Made by a program: the position numbers and the translations under genes
NCBI RefSeq assembly: GCF_001279725.1
Contig: NZ_LGDE01000192.1
Coordinates: 9,286 to 73,285 of the forward strand
DNA from: Streptomyces sp. WM4235
Lineage (GTDB): Bacteria > Actinomycetota > Actinomycetes > Streptomycetales > Streptomycetaceae
Reading direction: 5' to 3'
DNA: 64,000 bases
Part shown: positions 51,889 to 61,279 of the stretch, one piece after another
Numbering within the stretch: position 1 is the first letter of the stretch
Layout: every line of letters starts with the position of its first letter
Notes under the pieces: model-generated
Databases searched by the model: none
Seen by the model: the letters and a program-made list of their open reading frames with translations, nothing else
Told to the model about the DNA's origin: nothing

Positions 51889-53220
51889 CTACGCGCGGGC
51901 CCGGGCGCCCGACATCGGCTCGCGGCCGCGCCACGGCCGGCACAGGCCCAGGAAGCAGGCCACCGCGAGCAGCGAGCAGGACAACTGCACCACCGCCATC
52001 GGCACCGCCGTGTCCTCGCCCGCGATCCCGACCAGCGGCGAGGCGATGGCCCCGACGAGGAACGAGGAGGTGCCCAGCAGCGCGGAGGCCGACCCGGCGG
52101 CGTGCGGGGTGCGCATCAGCGCCTGCGCGTTGGTGTTCGGCAGCAGCAGGCCCATGGCCGACATCAGCACGAACAGCGCGGCGGCCATCGGGACCAGCCC
52201 GACCTTCCCGAAGACCCCGGTGGCCATCAGCAGCAGGGCCACCGATGCGGTGGTGATGATCGCGAGGCCGACGCCGAGGGCCTTGTCGAGGCTGACCCGG
52301 CCCACCAGCAGCTTGCCGTTGATCTGCCCGACGACGATCAGGCCGACGGAGTTCAGGCCGAACAGCAGGCTGAACGCCTGCGGCGAGGCACCGTAGATCT
52401 CCTGCACCACGAAGGGGGAGGCGGAGATGTAGGAGAAGAGCACCGCGAACGAGAACCCGCCGGTGAGGGTGTACCCGGCGAACACCCGGTCGCCGAGCAG
52501 CCCGCGCATGGTGCGCAGCGCCGCGCCGACGCCGCCGGTGTGGCGGCGCTCGGGCGGCAGGGTCTCGCCGAGTCCCCGCCAGACCACGAGGGTCAGCGCG
52601 GTGCCGACGGCGGTCAGGACGACGAAGACCCCGCGCCAGTCGGCGACGCGCAGGATCTGCCCGCCGATGAGCGGGGCGATGATCGGGGCGACCCCCGATA
52701 TCAGCATCAGGGTGGAGAAGAACCGGGCCATCTCGACGCCGTCGTACAGGTCGCGGACGACGGCGCGCGCGATGACGATGGCGGCGGCGCCGGCCAGGCC
52801 CTGGAGGAGCCGGAAGGCGATCAGCAGCTCGGTGGTCGGGGCGAGGGCGCAGATCGCGGTGGCGAGCACGTAGACGATCATGCCGATGAGCAGCGGGCGC
52901 CTGCGGCCCCACTTGTCGCTCATCGGGCCGATGACCAGTTGGCCCAGCGCCATGCCGGCCAGGCAGGCGGTCAGGGTGAGCTGGACGGTGGCGGCCGGGC
53001 TGTGCAGGGCGTCGGTGACCTGCGGCAGCGCCGGCAGGTACATGTCCATGGACAGCGGGGGCAGGGCCGTCAGTCCGCCCAGGATGAAGGTGACGAGCAG
53101 GCCGGTGCGGCGCGCGGCCTTCAGCGGTGCGGCGTCGGCGGTCGGCGCCGCGCCGGCGACGGGGACCGAGCCGTGCGGCGACTCTTCCGAGGGGGCCGTC
53201 GAGGGGCCTCTCTCCGACAT
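51889..53220 (-). CDS. MFS exporter, Bcr/CflA type
   Basis: 443 residues with twelve hydrophobic helices after an N-terminal polar leader. Typical stretches include [41 protein letters not shown] and [23 protein letters not shown]. Bcr/CflA proteins export bicyclomycin, sulfonamides or cysteine. The ATG at the MSERG start is favoured over an earlier frame extension. It diverges from an SDR gene across about 105 bases. Confidence 0.9.
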   Translation of the reverse strand: MSERGPSTAPSEESPHGSVPVAGAAPTADAAPLKAARRTGLLVTFILGGLTALPPLSMDMYLPALPQVTDALHSPAATVQLTLTACLAGMALGQLVIGPMSDKWGRRRPLLIGMIVYVLATAICALAPTTELLIAFRLLQGLAGAAAIVIARAVVRDLYDGVEMARFFSTLMLISGVAPIIAPLIGGQILRVADWRGVFVVLTAVGTALTLVVWRGLGETLPPERRHTGGVGAALRTMRGLLGDRVFAGYTLTGGFSFAVLFSYISASPFVVQEIYGASPQAFSLLFGLNSVGLIVVGQINGKLLVGRVSLDKALGVGLAIITTASVALLLMATGVFGKVGLVPMAAALFVLMSAMGLLLPNTNAQALMRTPHAAGSASALLGTSSFLVGAIASPLVGIAGEDTAVPMAVVQLSCSLLAVACFLGLCRPWRGREPMSGARARA

Positions 53221-53327
53221 GCGGAACTCCAGTCTTTTGTCTTCTTTTCGCACCCCTGAGCGATCCATGCTCTCAGCTGTCGGAACGCCCGTGGACCCGT
53301 CTCCCGTGTGACGTACCCTGCGGCCCC

Positions 53328-54089
53328 ATGAACGCACGTGGAAACAAGATCGCCGTGGTGACCGGGGCGGGCTCGGGCATCGGCCGTTCCGTCGCCCTCG
53401 CGCTGGCGGGCGCCGGCTGGTCGGTGACCGTGGCCGGCCGCCGTCCGGAACCCCTGGAGGACACCGCGAAGGCGGCCGGCGCCGCAGCGGACGTGCTGTG
53501 CGTACCGGCGGACGTCCGCGACCCGGACGAGGTCGGCGCCCTGTTCGCGACGGTACGGGAGCGGTACGGGCGGCTCGACCTGCTCTTCAACAACGCGGGC
53601 ACCTTCGGCCCGGCCGGCGTCGCGCTGGAGGACATCACGTACGAGGCCTGGCGGTCCGTCGTCGACGTCAACCTCACCGGTTCCTTCCTGTGCGCCCAGG
53701 CCGCCTTCCGGATGATGAAGGCCCAGGACCCGCGGGGCGGCCGGATCATCAACAACGGCTCCATCTCCGCGCACGTCCCGCGCCCGAACTCGATCGCCTA
53801 CACCGCGACCAAGCACGCCATGACCGGCCTGACGAAGTCGCTGTCGCTGGACGGCCGGCCGTACCGCATCGCGTGCGGCCAGATCGACATCGGCAACGCG
53901 GCCACCGAGATGACCGAGCGGATGCGGACCGGCATCCTCCAGGCCAACGGGCGACTGGAGGTGGAACCCGTGATGGACGCCGCCGACGTGGCGCGCACGG
54001 TCCTGCACATGGCCGAACTGCCCCTGGAGGCGAACGTGCAGTTCGCGACCGTCATGGCGAGCGCCATGCCCTACATCGGACGCGGCTGA
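53328..54089 (+). CDS. Short-chain dehydrogenase/reductase
   Basis: 253 residues. The NAD(P) motif [50 protein letters not shown] (Ser, Tyr, Lys) and [14 protein letters not shown] [11 protein letters not shown] follow the classical SDR order. The substrate is unknown. The start ATG follows the promoter shared with the MFS exporter. A 23-base tandem repeat lies after its stop, before the PhzF-like gene. Confidence 0.85.
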   Translation: MNARGNKIAVVTGAGSGIGRSVALALAGAGWSVTVAGRRPEPLEDTAKAAGAAADVLCVPADVRDPDEVGALFATVRERYGRLDLLFNNAGTFGPAGVALEDITYEAWRSVVDVNLTGSFLCAQAAFRMMKAQDPRGGRIINNGSISAHVPRPNSIAYTATKHAMTGLTKSLSLDGRPYRIACGQIDIGNAATEMTERMRTGILQANGRLEVEPVMDAADVARTVLHMAELPLEANVQFATVMASAMPYIGRG

Positions 54090-54106
54090 CCCGCCGCCAC
54101 GACCAA

Positions 54107-54152
54107 GCCGGGGGCGGACCCGCGACCGGGCCGGGGGCGGACGCGGGACAAG
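54107..54152. repeat. 23-bp direct repeat downstream of the SDR gene
   Basis: Two head-to-tail copies of GCCGGGGGCGGAC followed by a more variable 10 bases. A third, decayed copy (GGCGGCGCGGACCCGGG) follows. The tract separates the SDR gene from the PhzF-like gene. Confidence 0.65.
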
Positions 54153-54202
54153 GGCGGCGCGGACCCGGGAATGCGTTCCCGCCCCCGGAAGTTGAGCCGA
54201 TC

Positions 54203-55066
54203 ATGACGACCGAAGTGCTGCGCTACACGGCTTTCTCCGGCGACCCGGCGGGCGGCAACCCCGCCGGGGTCGTCCTCGACGCGGCCGGCCTGGACGCACC
54301 CGCGATGCTGGCCATCGCCGCCGGGATCGGCTACAGCGAGACGGCCTTCCTCACCGACCCGCCGCACGACCTCGGCGGCGAACCCGGCCGCGCCTTCACC
54401 GTGCGGTACTTCAGCCCCAAGGCGGAAGTGCCGTTCTGCGGGCACGCCACCGTGGCCACCGCCGTCGCCCTGGCCGAGCGGATCGGCCCCGGCGAGCTGC
54501 TGTTCGCGACCCCGGCCGGAACCGTCCCCGTCTCGGTCACCGCCGAGCCGGGCGAGGGCCTGCGCGCCACCCTGACCAGCGTCGCACCGCACGTCGAGGA
54601 GATCGCCGACGCCGACCTCGCCGAGGCCCTGGCCGCGCTGGACTGGCCGGCGACCGACCTGGACCCCGCACTCCTGCCCCGCATCGCCTACGCCGGCGCC
54701 CGCCACCTGGTGATCGGCGCCGGCACCCGCGCCCGACTCGCCGACCTCTCCTACGACTTCGCCCGCCTGGAAGCCCTGATGCGGCGCCTGGACCTCACCA
54801 CGGTCCAGCTCGTCTACCGCGAGAGCCCGACCGTCTTCCACGTACGCGACCCCTTCCCGGTCGGCGGCGTCGTCGAGGACCCCGCCACCGGGGCCGCCGC
54901 GGCCGCCTTCGGCGCGTACGCCCGCGAGGCCGGCCTCGTCCCCGAGCAGGCGCTCCTCACCCTCCACCAGGGCGAGGACATGGGCCGCCCCGGGATCCTC
55001 ACCGTCGAACTGCGCCCCGGCGACCCCCGGGTGCGGGTGGGCGGGGCCGGGGTGCGGATCGCGTAG
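54203..55066 (+). CDS. PhzF-family isomerase/epimerase-like protein
   Basis: 287 residues. The family pattern is RYTAFSGDPAGGNPAGVVLD, GIGYSETAFL (catalytic Glu), EVPFCGHATVATA and the second-domain repeat VVEDPATGAAAAAFGAYA. It belongs to the large diaminopimelate-epimerase-like fold family; the name does not imply phenazine biosynthesis, and no phenazine genes are present. It lies between an SDR and a GNAT gene, with 6 bases to the GNAT start. Confidence 0.87.
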   Translation: MTTEVLRYTAFSGDPAGGNPAGVVLDAAGLDAPAMLAIAAGIGYSETAFLTDPPHDLGGEPGRAFTVRYFSPKAEVPFCGHATVATAVALAERIGPGELLFATPAGTVPVSVTAEPGEGLRATLTSVAPHVEEIADADLAEALAALDWPATDLDPALLPRIAYAGARHLVIGAGTRARLADLSYDFARLEALMRRLDLTTVQLVYRESPTVFHVRDPFPVGGVVEDPATGAAAAAFGAYAREAGLVPEQALLTLHQGEDMGRPGILTVELRPGDPRVRVGGAGVRIA

Positions 55067-55072
55067 GGCGTC

Positions 55073-55633
55073 GTGCTGCGCGTCGAGACGTACGAGACAC
55101 CGCCCGACCCGCTCGCCGAGCAGGTCCGGGCCCTGGAGGAGCGGGCATGGCCGGGCGCCGGAGCCGGCCACGACCCGGCCCTCGCTCCCCGAACGGTGCT
55201 GCTGGTCGACGGGAGCGGCACGGTGGCCGCCTCACTGGCCCTGCTGCGCAAGGAGATCCGCCTGCCCGGCCGGACCTGGCGGGCCGCCGGGCTCAGCGGG
55301 GTGGTGACCCGGCCGGAGCTGCGCGGGCGGGGCATCGGCGGGCGCCTGGTCGCGGCCGCCCGGGCCGAACTGGCCGCCGACCCGACGGTGGACCTCGCCC
55401 TGTTCAGCTGCGATCGGCCGCTCGGCGCGTTCTACGAGGCGGCCGGCTTCGAACGGCTCCCGGGCACGGTCCTGGTCGGCGGAACCCCCGCCGACCCGCT
55501 GGCCACCGACGCCCCCGGCTTCGACAAGACGGTCCTGGCGGCCTTCCTCGGCCCCGACCCGGAGCGGGCCCGTACCGCGTTCACCGGGATCCGGGTCCCG
55601 CTGTACCCCGGGACGATCGACCGCCTCTGGTAG
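55073..55633 (+). CDS. GNAT-family N-acetyltransferase
   Basis: 186 residues from a GTG. The acetyl-CoA motif reads as GRGIGGRLVAAARAEL, with the preceding strand VVTRPELRGR. The C-terminal part (AAGFERLPGTVLVGG) is the common final strand. The substrate is unknown. It follows the PhzF-like gene closely and may be co-transcribed with it. It converges with the efe operon. Confidence 0.85.
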   Translation: MLRVETYETPPDPLAEQVRALEERAWPGAGAGHDPALAPRTVLLVDGSGTVAASLALLRKEIRLPGRTWRAAGLSGVVTRPELRGRGIGGRLVAAARAELAADPTVDLALFSCDRPLGAFYEAAGFERLPGTVLVGGTPADPLATDAPGFDKTVLAAFLGPDPERARTAFTGIRVPLYPGTIDRLW

Positions 55634-55644
55634 GCCGTTCGGCG

Positions 55645-56532
55645 TCAGTCCCGGGCCCGCCGGCCCGCGTCGTCGCCGTCCGGCCCCTTCGCCGCCGTCG
55701 CCGCCTTCGCGGGCACCGGCGCAGACGACCGACCGGAGCGCACCGGGACCAGGAACAGGGTCAGGACGACCAGCAGGTACAGCGCCCACACGACGAGCTG
55801 GAACACCGTCGGGTCCGGCTGGAAGTTGAACGTCCCCTTGAGCAGGGTGCCGTACCAGCTGTCCGGCGGGATCGTCTCGCTGATGTCGAAGGCCTTGTTC
55901 GACAGTCCGGGCAGGAAGTCCGCCTCCTGGAGGTCGTGGACCCCGTACGCGAGCACGCCCGCCGCGACCACGACCAACAGGCCGCCGGTCCACTTGAAGA
56001 ACTTCGCGAGATCGATGCGCAGCGCGCCCCGGTAGAACAGCCAGCCCAGCAGGATCGACGTCGCGATGCCGAGCAGCACCCCGGTCAGCGGGCCCGCGCC
56101 GTCACCGGCGGCCTTCACCGACCGCCACACGAACAGCGAGGTCTCCAGCCCCTCCCGGCCGACGGCCAGGAACGCGGTGGCCACCAGCGCGCCCGTGCCC
56201 ATCGCGAGGGCGGCGTCCAACTTCCCGTGCAGCTCGGCCTTCAGGTGCCGCGCGGTGCGCTTCATCCAGAAGACCATCCACGTCACCAGGCCCACGGCGA
56301 CGACCGACAGGGAGCCGCCGATCGCCTCCTGCGCCTCGAACGTCAACTGGCGGGTGCCGAACTCCAGGCCCGCGCCGAAGGCCAGGCTCAGCCCGGCGGC
56401 CAGCCCCACGCCGAGCCACAGCGGCCCGAGCTTGTCCTTGTTCCCGGTCTTCACCAGGTAGGCGATGAGAATGCAGACGACGAGACTGGCTTCCAGCCCC
56501 TCGCGCAGACCGATCAGATAATTGCTGAACAC
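55645..56532 (-). CDS. efeU: EfeU iron permease (FTR1 family)
   Basis: 295 residues from a GTG with GGAGG upstream. Both REGLE iron motifs are present: IGLREGLEASLVVC near the start and AVGREGLETSLFVW in the middle. About seven membrane helices are visible, and the C-terminus is a polar tail. It is last in the efeO-efeB-efeU operon and moves iron across the membrane after oxidation by the EfeB/EfeO pair. The operon order is O-B-U, unlike the U-O-B order of Escherichia coli. Confidence 0.92.
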   Translation of the reverse strand: MFSNYLIGLREGLEASLVVCILIAYLVKTGNKDKLGPLWLGVGLAAGLSLAFGAGLEFGTRQLTFEAQEAIGGSLSVVAVGLVTWMVFWMKRTARHLKAELHGKLDAALAMGTGALVATAFLAVGREGLETSLFVWRSVKAAGDGAGPLTGVLLGIATSILLGWLFYRGALRIDLAKFFKWTGGLLVVVAAGVLAYGVHDLQEADFLPGLSNKAFDISETIPPDSWYGTLLKGTFNFQPDPTVFQLVVWALYLLVVLTLFLVPVRSGRSSAPVPAKAATAAKGPDGDDAGRRARD

Positions 56533-56558
56533 GCGGATCCTCCTACGCGCTACGGGAA

Positions 56559-57890
56559 CTACGCGAACAGCGTCCGGCCCCACCAGTCGTCCTTGTCACG
56601 GACGCCCGGCGGGACGGCGAAGACGGCCGAACCCACGTGCTGGATGTATTCGTTGAGCGAGTCGTTCCTGGCCAGCTCCCGCTGGATCGGCACGAACCCC
56701 TTGCGGACGTCCCGCTGGTACGCCAGGAAGAACAGTCCGGCGTCGAGCCGGCCCAGCCCGTCCGTACCGTCGGTGAAGGAGTAGCCGCGGCGCAGGATCG
56801 TCGCGCCGCCGTTGGTGTCCGGGTGCGCGAGGCGGACGTGCGCGTCCGGCTTCATCGCCTTCAGGAACGGCTCGTCGCGCTCCTTGGACTTGCCGACGGG
56901 GGCGCCCTCGCCCTTGTCGCGGCCGATGATGTCCTCCTGCTCCCGCAGGGAGGTGCGGTCCCAGGTCTCGATGTGCATCCGGATGCGCCGGGCGACCAGG
57001 TACGAGCCGCCGGCCATCCAGTCGGAGCCGTCGGAGGGGCCCGCCCAGACGAACTTCTCCAACGCCTCCCGGTCCGTGCCCGAGACGTTCCGGGTGCCGT
57101 CCTTGAAGCCCATCATGTTGCGCGGGGTCTGCGCGTCCGGGGTCGTCGAGGAGGTCTTGCCGAAGCCGAGCTGGGACCAGCGCATCGCGATCCTGCCGAA
57201 GCCGATCCGGGCGAGCTGGCGAATGGCGTGCACCGCGACCTGCGGATCGTCGGCGCACGCCTGGACGCACAGGTCGCCGCCGGAGCGGGCCGCGTCCAGG
57301 TTGTCGCCCGGGAACAGCTCCAGGTCCACCAGGGCGGCCGGGCGCCTGCCCTCCAGGCCGAAGCGGTCCTTCGCGAAGAGGCCCGGGCCGAAGCCGACGG
57401 TCAGGGTGAGCCGCGAGGCCTTCAGGCCCAGCGCCTCGCCCGTGTCGTCCGGCGGAGCCTCCGGCAGACCGCCGAAACCGCCCTCGCCGACCGGCAGCCC
57501 GGCCGTCATCAACCGGGCCGCCCGCGTCCACTCCTTGAGGAGCGCGACGAGTTCGGCCCGGTCCTTCGTCGTCACGTCGAAGGCGGCGAAGTGCAGACGG
57601 TCCTGGACGGCGGTCGCGATCCCGGCCTGGTGCTCGCCGTGGAAGGGCACGGCCGCCCCCGAGGAGGCGGCCGGCACCACGTCCGTGCCACCGCCGAACA
57701 CCGCCACCGCGCCGCCGGTCGCGGCGGCGCCGAGCGCCAGCCCGGCGCCGCCCCAGCCCAGCACGGCGCGCCGCGAGGGCGCGGCGGGGCCGCCACCGGT
57801 CGGCGCGCCGGCCTCCGGGCCGTCGGCGCGCGGCCCGTCGCCGGGCTGCGGCTCCGGCATTCCCGCCGGCTGGGACTTCGACTCCGCCAT
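56559..57890 (-). CDS. efeB: EfeB-type deferrochelatase / DyP peroxidase
   Basis: 443 residues. A twin-arginine signal (SRRAVLGWGGAGLALGAAAT) follows a Pro-rich leader. The DyP motif GxxDG is in GFKDGTRN, the proximal heme His lies in DAHVRLAHPDTNGG and the distal Arg in ILRRGYSF. It is exported folded with heme by the Tat system. It sits between efeO and efeU. It can oxidise ferrous iron or peroxidise dyes and, in some systems, remove iron from heme. Confidence 0.92.
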   Translation of the reverse strand: MAESKSQPAGMPEPQPGDGPRADGPEAGAPTGGGPAAPSRRAVLGWGGAGLALGAAATGGAVAVFGGGTDVVPAASSGAAVPFHGEHQAGIATAVQDRLHFAAFDVTTKDRAELVALLKEWTRAARLMTAGLPVGEGGFGGLPEAPPDDTGEALGLKASRLTLTVGFGPGLFAKDRFGLEGRRPAALVDLELFPGDNLDAARSGGDLCVQACADDPQVAVHAIRQLARIGFGRIAMRWSQLGFGKTSSTTPDAQTPRNMMGFKDGTRNVSGTDREALEKFVWAGPSDGSDWMAGGSYLVARRIRMHIETWDRTSLREQEDIIGRDKGEGAPVGKSKERDEPFLKAMKPDAHVRLAHPDTNGGATILRRGYSFTDGTDGLGRLDAGLFFLAYQRDVRKGFVPIQRELARNDSLNEYIQHVGSAVFAVPPGVRDKDDWWGRTLFA

Positions 57891-57925
57891 CCTCGTACTC
57901 CCGTCCGCTCCGCTGTTCTCCCTGG

Positions 57926-59065
57926 TTACTTCGCGACCGAGGCGGCGAGCTTCGAGAGCGGCTCGGCCAGCGCGTTGACCGCGTCCGAGAGCTCCTTGCG
58001 CTCCGCGTCGCCGACCTTGTCGTACGAGACGAAGTCGTAGCCCGTCTTGTCGGCGCGGTACTTGTCCAGCAGCGTGTTCAGCGCCGCGAACCGGGTGTCC
58101 AGGGTCTTCGCGAGTTCCGGGTCGTTCTTCGCGGCGACCGGCTTCAGCAGCTGGTAGGCCTTCTCCGCGCCCTCGACGTTGGCCTTGAAGTCGACCAGGT
58201 CGGTGTGGCTGAAGAACTCCTCCTCGCCCGTCACCTTGCCGGTGGCGACCTCGTCCAGCAGCTCCTTGGCGCCGTTCGCCATCGAGGTCGGGGTGATCTC
58301 GGCCGTGCCGACCTTCTTCTGCCACACGGTGAGGTCGGCCATCAGGGTGTCCGCGAGCTTCTTCTCCGGCTCGCCGAGCTTGCCGTCCTTGAACACGGCC
58401 TTCTCCAGCGTGTGCCAGCCGGTCCACTCCTGGTTGGCCTCCAGGTCGGCCTCGCGGAGGTCGACCTTCGGGTCCAGGTCGCCGAAGGACTCGGCGACGG
58501 GCTCGGTGCGCTCCCAGCCGATGCGCGAGACGGCGTACGCCTTCTTCGCGGCCTCGACGTCGCCGGCCTTGACCGCGTCCGCGAAGGCCTGCGCCTTGGG
58601 GAGGGTCTCGTCGGCCTGCCCCTGTACGTACTTGCGGTACTCGGCGACCGCGGCGTCCATCTCCGGGCTGCGCTTGGCGACGGCGCCGCCGCCGGTGGCC
58701 TTGACCGCCTGGCGGATGCCGTCACCCTTCATGCCGGGCTTGCAGGCGATCTCGTAGTCGCCCGCCTTGATCTCGGCGGTGATGGAGGCCTTGGTGCCGG
58801 GGCCGATGTTCTCGCGCTCGGCGACGATCCGGTCGTCGGGGAAAAGGACGTAGACCTCGGTGACCTTGGAGCCCTTGTTCTCGACGTCGACCGTGATCTT
58901 GCCGGCGGGGAACTCCTTCTTGGAGACCTCACAGGCGCTGTCCGAGGCGGCGACCTTGATCGCGCCGTCGCCGCCGGCGTCGCCCTTCTCCGCGCAGCCC
59001 GTGACGGCGGTGAGCGTGGCCACGACGGCGGCCGCGGCGAGAACGGTGAGGCGAGCGGGTCGCAT
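57926..59065 (-). CDS. efeO: EfeO iron-uptake lipoprotein
   Basis: 379 residues. A lipobox-type signal (LTAVTGCAEKG) is followed by a cupredoxin-like region (about 35-125: ITVDVENKGSKVTEVYVLF) and a C-terminal helical M75-type domain with the metal motif HTLEKAVF (HxxE in WTGWHTLE). It binds and hands iron to EfeB/EfeU. It starts the operon; the upstream region has an iron-box-like half site. Confidence 0.92.
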   Translation of the reverse strand: MRPARLTVLAAAAVVATLTAVTGCAEKGDAGGDGAIKVAASDSACEVSKKEFPAGKITVDVENKGSKVTEVYVLFPDDRIVAERENIGPGTKASITAEIKAGDYEIACKPGMKGDGIRQAVKATGGGAVAKRSPEMDAAVAEYRKYVQGQADETLPKAQAFADAVKAGDVEAAKKAYAVSRIGWERTEPVAESFGDLDPKVDLREADLEANQEWTGWHTLEKAVFKDGKLGEPEKKLADTLMADLTVWQKKVGTAEITPTSMANGAKELLDEVATGKVTGEEEFFSHTDLVDFKANVEGAEKAYQLLKPVAAKNDPELAKTLDTRFAALNTLLDKYRADKTGYDFVSYDKVGDAERKELSDAVNALAEPLSKLAASVAK

Positions 59066-59098
59066 GGAGGCTCCTGGCGAGGTAAGGGCTGGTGAGGC

Positions 59099-59127
59099 GG
59101 ACCTAACTTAACCGAGGCTTACCTCAC
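59099..59127. promoter_or_regulatory. Iron-box-like half site before efeO
   Basis: On the minus strand AGGTAAGCCT, followed by GGTTAAGTTAGG, resembles one and a half arms of the IdeR/DmdR consensus TTAGGTTAGGCTAACCTAA, with several mismatches in the second arm. The 255-base gap to the heme ABC ATPase gene holds nothing else that I recognise. Confidence 0.45.
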
Positions 59128-59320
59128 TCATACCCGACAGTCCAGTGATACAGCTCTCACCTTCCACCGCCGGACACGAGGCCGTCACGACCCCTCCATG
59201 ACGACCCCATGGCCGGGTCAAGCCGGGGTCAAGCGGGGCTTCGCGTCCCGCGCGACGGAAGGCGCCCGGCCCGGCCGCCGCACGGCCCGTGACCATCACC
59301 GACAGGCCGGGGCGGCCGGC

Positions 59321-60148
59321 TCAGCCGCGGACCGGAACCACGAGCGGCGCCCCGCCGCGCGGGTGCGGGAGCACCTCCACCGGCTGCCGGTAGACCCGGC
59401 TCAGCAGGCCGTCCTCGAACACCTCGGACGGCGGGCCGTCCACCGCGATCCGCCCGTCGTGCAGGACCGCCACCCGGTCGGCGTACGCGGCCGCCAGGCC
59501 CAGGTCGTGCAGGACGACGACCACCGCGTCCCCGGCCGCGGCCCGCTCCCGGCAGATCCGCAGCACCAGCTCCTGGTGGCGCAGGTCCAGGGCGGCGGTC
59601 GGCTCGTCGAGCAGCAGCAGCGGGGCCCGTTGGGCCAGCACCCGGGCGAGCGCGACCCGGGCGCGTTCGCCGCCGGACAGCGCGGAGAACGGGCGGCCCG
59701 CGAAGTCGGTCACCTCGGTCGCGGCCATGGCCCGGGCCACCGCCTCCTCGTCGTCCTCCTCCAGCGGGGTGCCGGCCCAGGGCGCGCGGCCCATTCGTAC
59801 GACGTCCTCCACCGGGAAGGGGAAGGACAGCGCGGCCGACTGGGGGAGCACCGAGCGGCGCAGGGCCAGATCGGGCGCCGACCAGTCGCCCACCGGGCGC
59901 CCGTCGATCCGTACGGTCCCCGACGCGGCCGGCAGGTCGGCGCAGAGCGCGGCCAGCAGCGTGGACTTGCCCGCGCCGTTCGGTCCCACCAGGGCCAGCA
60001 CCTCGCAGGCCCGGGCGGTCAGGTCGATGCCGGCGAGCACCTCGCGCTGCCCGAGACGCACGTGCAGGTCCACGGCCTCGGCGTACGGCGTGCCGGGCTC
60101 GGGCCGGACGGGGATGCTCCGGCGGGTCCGGCGGAAGAGGGTGATCAC
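59321..60148 (-). CDS. hmuV: Heme ABC transporter ATP-binding protein (HmuV)
   Basis: 275 residues from a GTG that overlaps the permease stop by four bases and follows GGGAGG. ABC motifs: Walker A GPNGAGKST, signature LSGGERARVALARVL, Walker B LLLLDEPTAALD and the switch His in VLHDLGLA. The gene order and the HmuT-like partner point to heme, while a siderophore role is possible. Confidence 0.9.
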   Translation of the reverse strand: MITLFRRTRRSIPVRPEPGTPYAEAVDLHVRLGQREVLAGIDLTARACEVLALVGPNGAGKSTLLAALCADLPAASGTVRIDGRPVGDWSAPDLALRRSVLPQSAALSFPFPVEDVVRMGRAPWAGTPLEEDDEEAVARAMAATEVTDFAGRPFSALSGGERARVALARVLAQRAPLLLLDEPTAALDLRHQELVLRICRERAAAGDAVVVVLHDLGLAAAYADRVAVLHDGRIAVDGPPSEVFEDGLLSRVYRQPVEVLPHPRGGAPLVVPVRG

Positions 60149-61278
60149 GCCCAGCCTCCCTGCTTGCGTCGGGTCCGGCGCAACAGCCAGAAGAAGAACG
60201 GGCTGCCGATGAGCGCGGTCAGCACGCCCAACGGCAGTTCGGCGGGCTGCGCGAGCGTCCGCGCGGCCAGGTCGCCCGCGACCAGGACCACGGCCCCGGC
60301 GAGGGCGCTGCCCGGGACCAGGAAGCGGTGACCGGGGCCGTTCGCCATCCGCAGCAGGTGCGGGACGAGCAGCCCGACGAAGGTGATGATGCCCGCCACA
60401 GCCACGGCCGCCGCGGTCAGCAGCGCGACGACCAGGATCAGGGCCAGCCGCAGCCGTTCCACGTCCACGCCGAGGTGCCGAGCCGGTCGCTCGCCCAGGG
60501 ACAGCAGGTCGAGCTTGCGGGCGTGGAAGGGGGCGACGAGCAGGCCGGCGAGGGCGCAGGGCAGGACGGCGAGCACCTTGGGCCAGGTGGCCTGGGCGAG
60601 GGAGCCGAGCTGCCAGAAGGTGATCTGGTTGACCTGGCCGCTGTCCGCGAAGAAGACGAACAGGCCGATCAGGGCGCCCGCGAAGGCATTGACGGCGATG
60701 CCGGTCAGGATCAGCGTGACGACCTCGGTCCTGCCGCCGTTGCGGGACAGCAGGTACACGGAGCCGACCGTGATCAGACCCGCCACGAAGGCGCAGGCGG
60801 TGACGGTCCAGTTCCCGAGGAAGGTGAGACCCAGTCCGATCGCGGCGACCGCGCCGACGGCTGCGCCCGCCGAGATGCCGATGACGCCCGGCTCGGCGAG
60901 CGGGTTGCCGAACACCCCCTGCATCAGGGCGCCGGCGCAGCCGAGACTGGAGCCGACCAGCAGGGCGAGCGCGACGCGGGGCAGCCGTACGTTCCACAGC
61001 ACGCTCTCGCCGACCCGGTCGAGGGCGGCCCCGCCGAGGCCCACGCGGTGCTGCACGGAGGCGAGTACGTCCCCGACGGGGATCCGGTACGCGCCCACGC
61101 CCGCGGAGACCAGCGCCAGCACGACCAGCGTCACGACCAGGGCGACGGTCAGGATCAGGGCGGTGGGCCGCCTGCGGGCAGGACCCTTCAAGGGCGCGGC
61201 GGGCGCGGCGGGCGTCGCGGGCGTCACGGTCGGCGTCGAGGAGCCGCCCGCGCGCGGGGGCTCGTGGGAGACGGTCAC
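60145..61278 (-). CDS. hmuU: FecCD-type ABC permease (heme, HmuU)
   Basis: 377 residues with about ten membrane helices after a Pro/Ala-rich leader. FecCD signatures include LWNVRLPRVALALLVGSSLG, CAGALMQGVFGNPLAEPGVIG and GIITFVGLLVPHLLRM. The GTG start is near the HmuT stop. It forms the membrane channel with the ATPase encoded just downstream. Confidence 0.9.
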   Translation of the reverse strand: MTVSHEPPRAGGSSTPTVTPATPAAPAAPLKGPARRRPTALILTVALVVTLVVLALVSAGVGAYRIPVGDVLASVQHRVGLGGAALDRVGESVLWNVRLPRVALALLVGSSLGCAGALMQGVFGNPLAEPGVIGISAGAAVGAVAAIGLGLTFLGNWTVTACAFVAGLITVGSVYLLSRNGGRTEVVTLILTGIAVNAFAGALIGLFVFFADSGQVNQITFWQLGSLAQATWPKVLAVLPCALAGLLVAPFHARKLDLLSLGERPARHLGVDVERLRLALILVVALLTAAAVAVAGIITFVGLLVPHLLRMANGPGHRFLVPGSALAGAVVLVAGDLAARTLAQPAELPLGVLTALIGSPFFFWLLRRTRRKQGGWA

Positions 61279-61279
61279 A

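Noticed and set aside
54203..55066. Phenazine biosynthesis suggested by the PhzF-like gene
   Set aside because: PhzF-like proteins are a broad family and no other phz gene is present.
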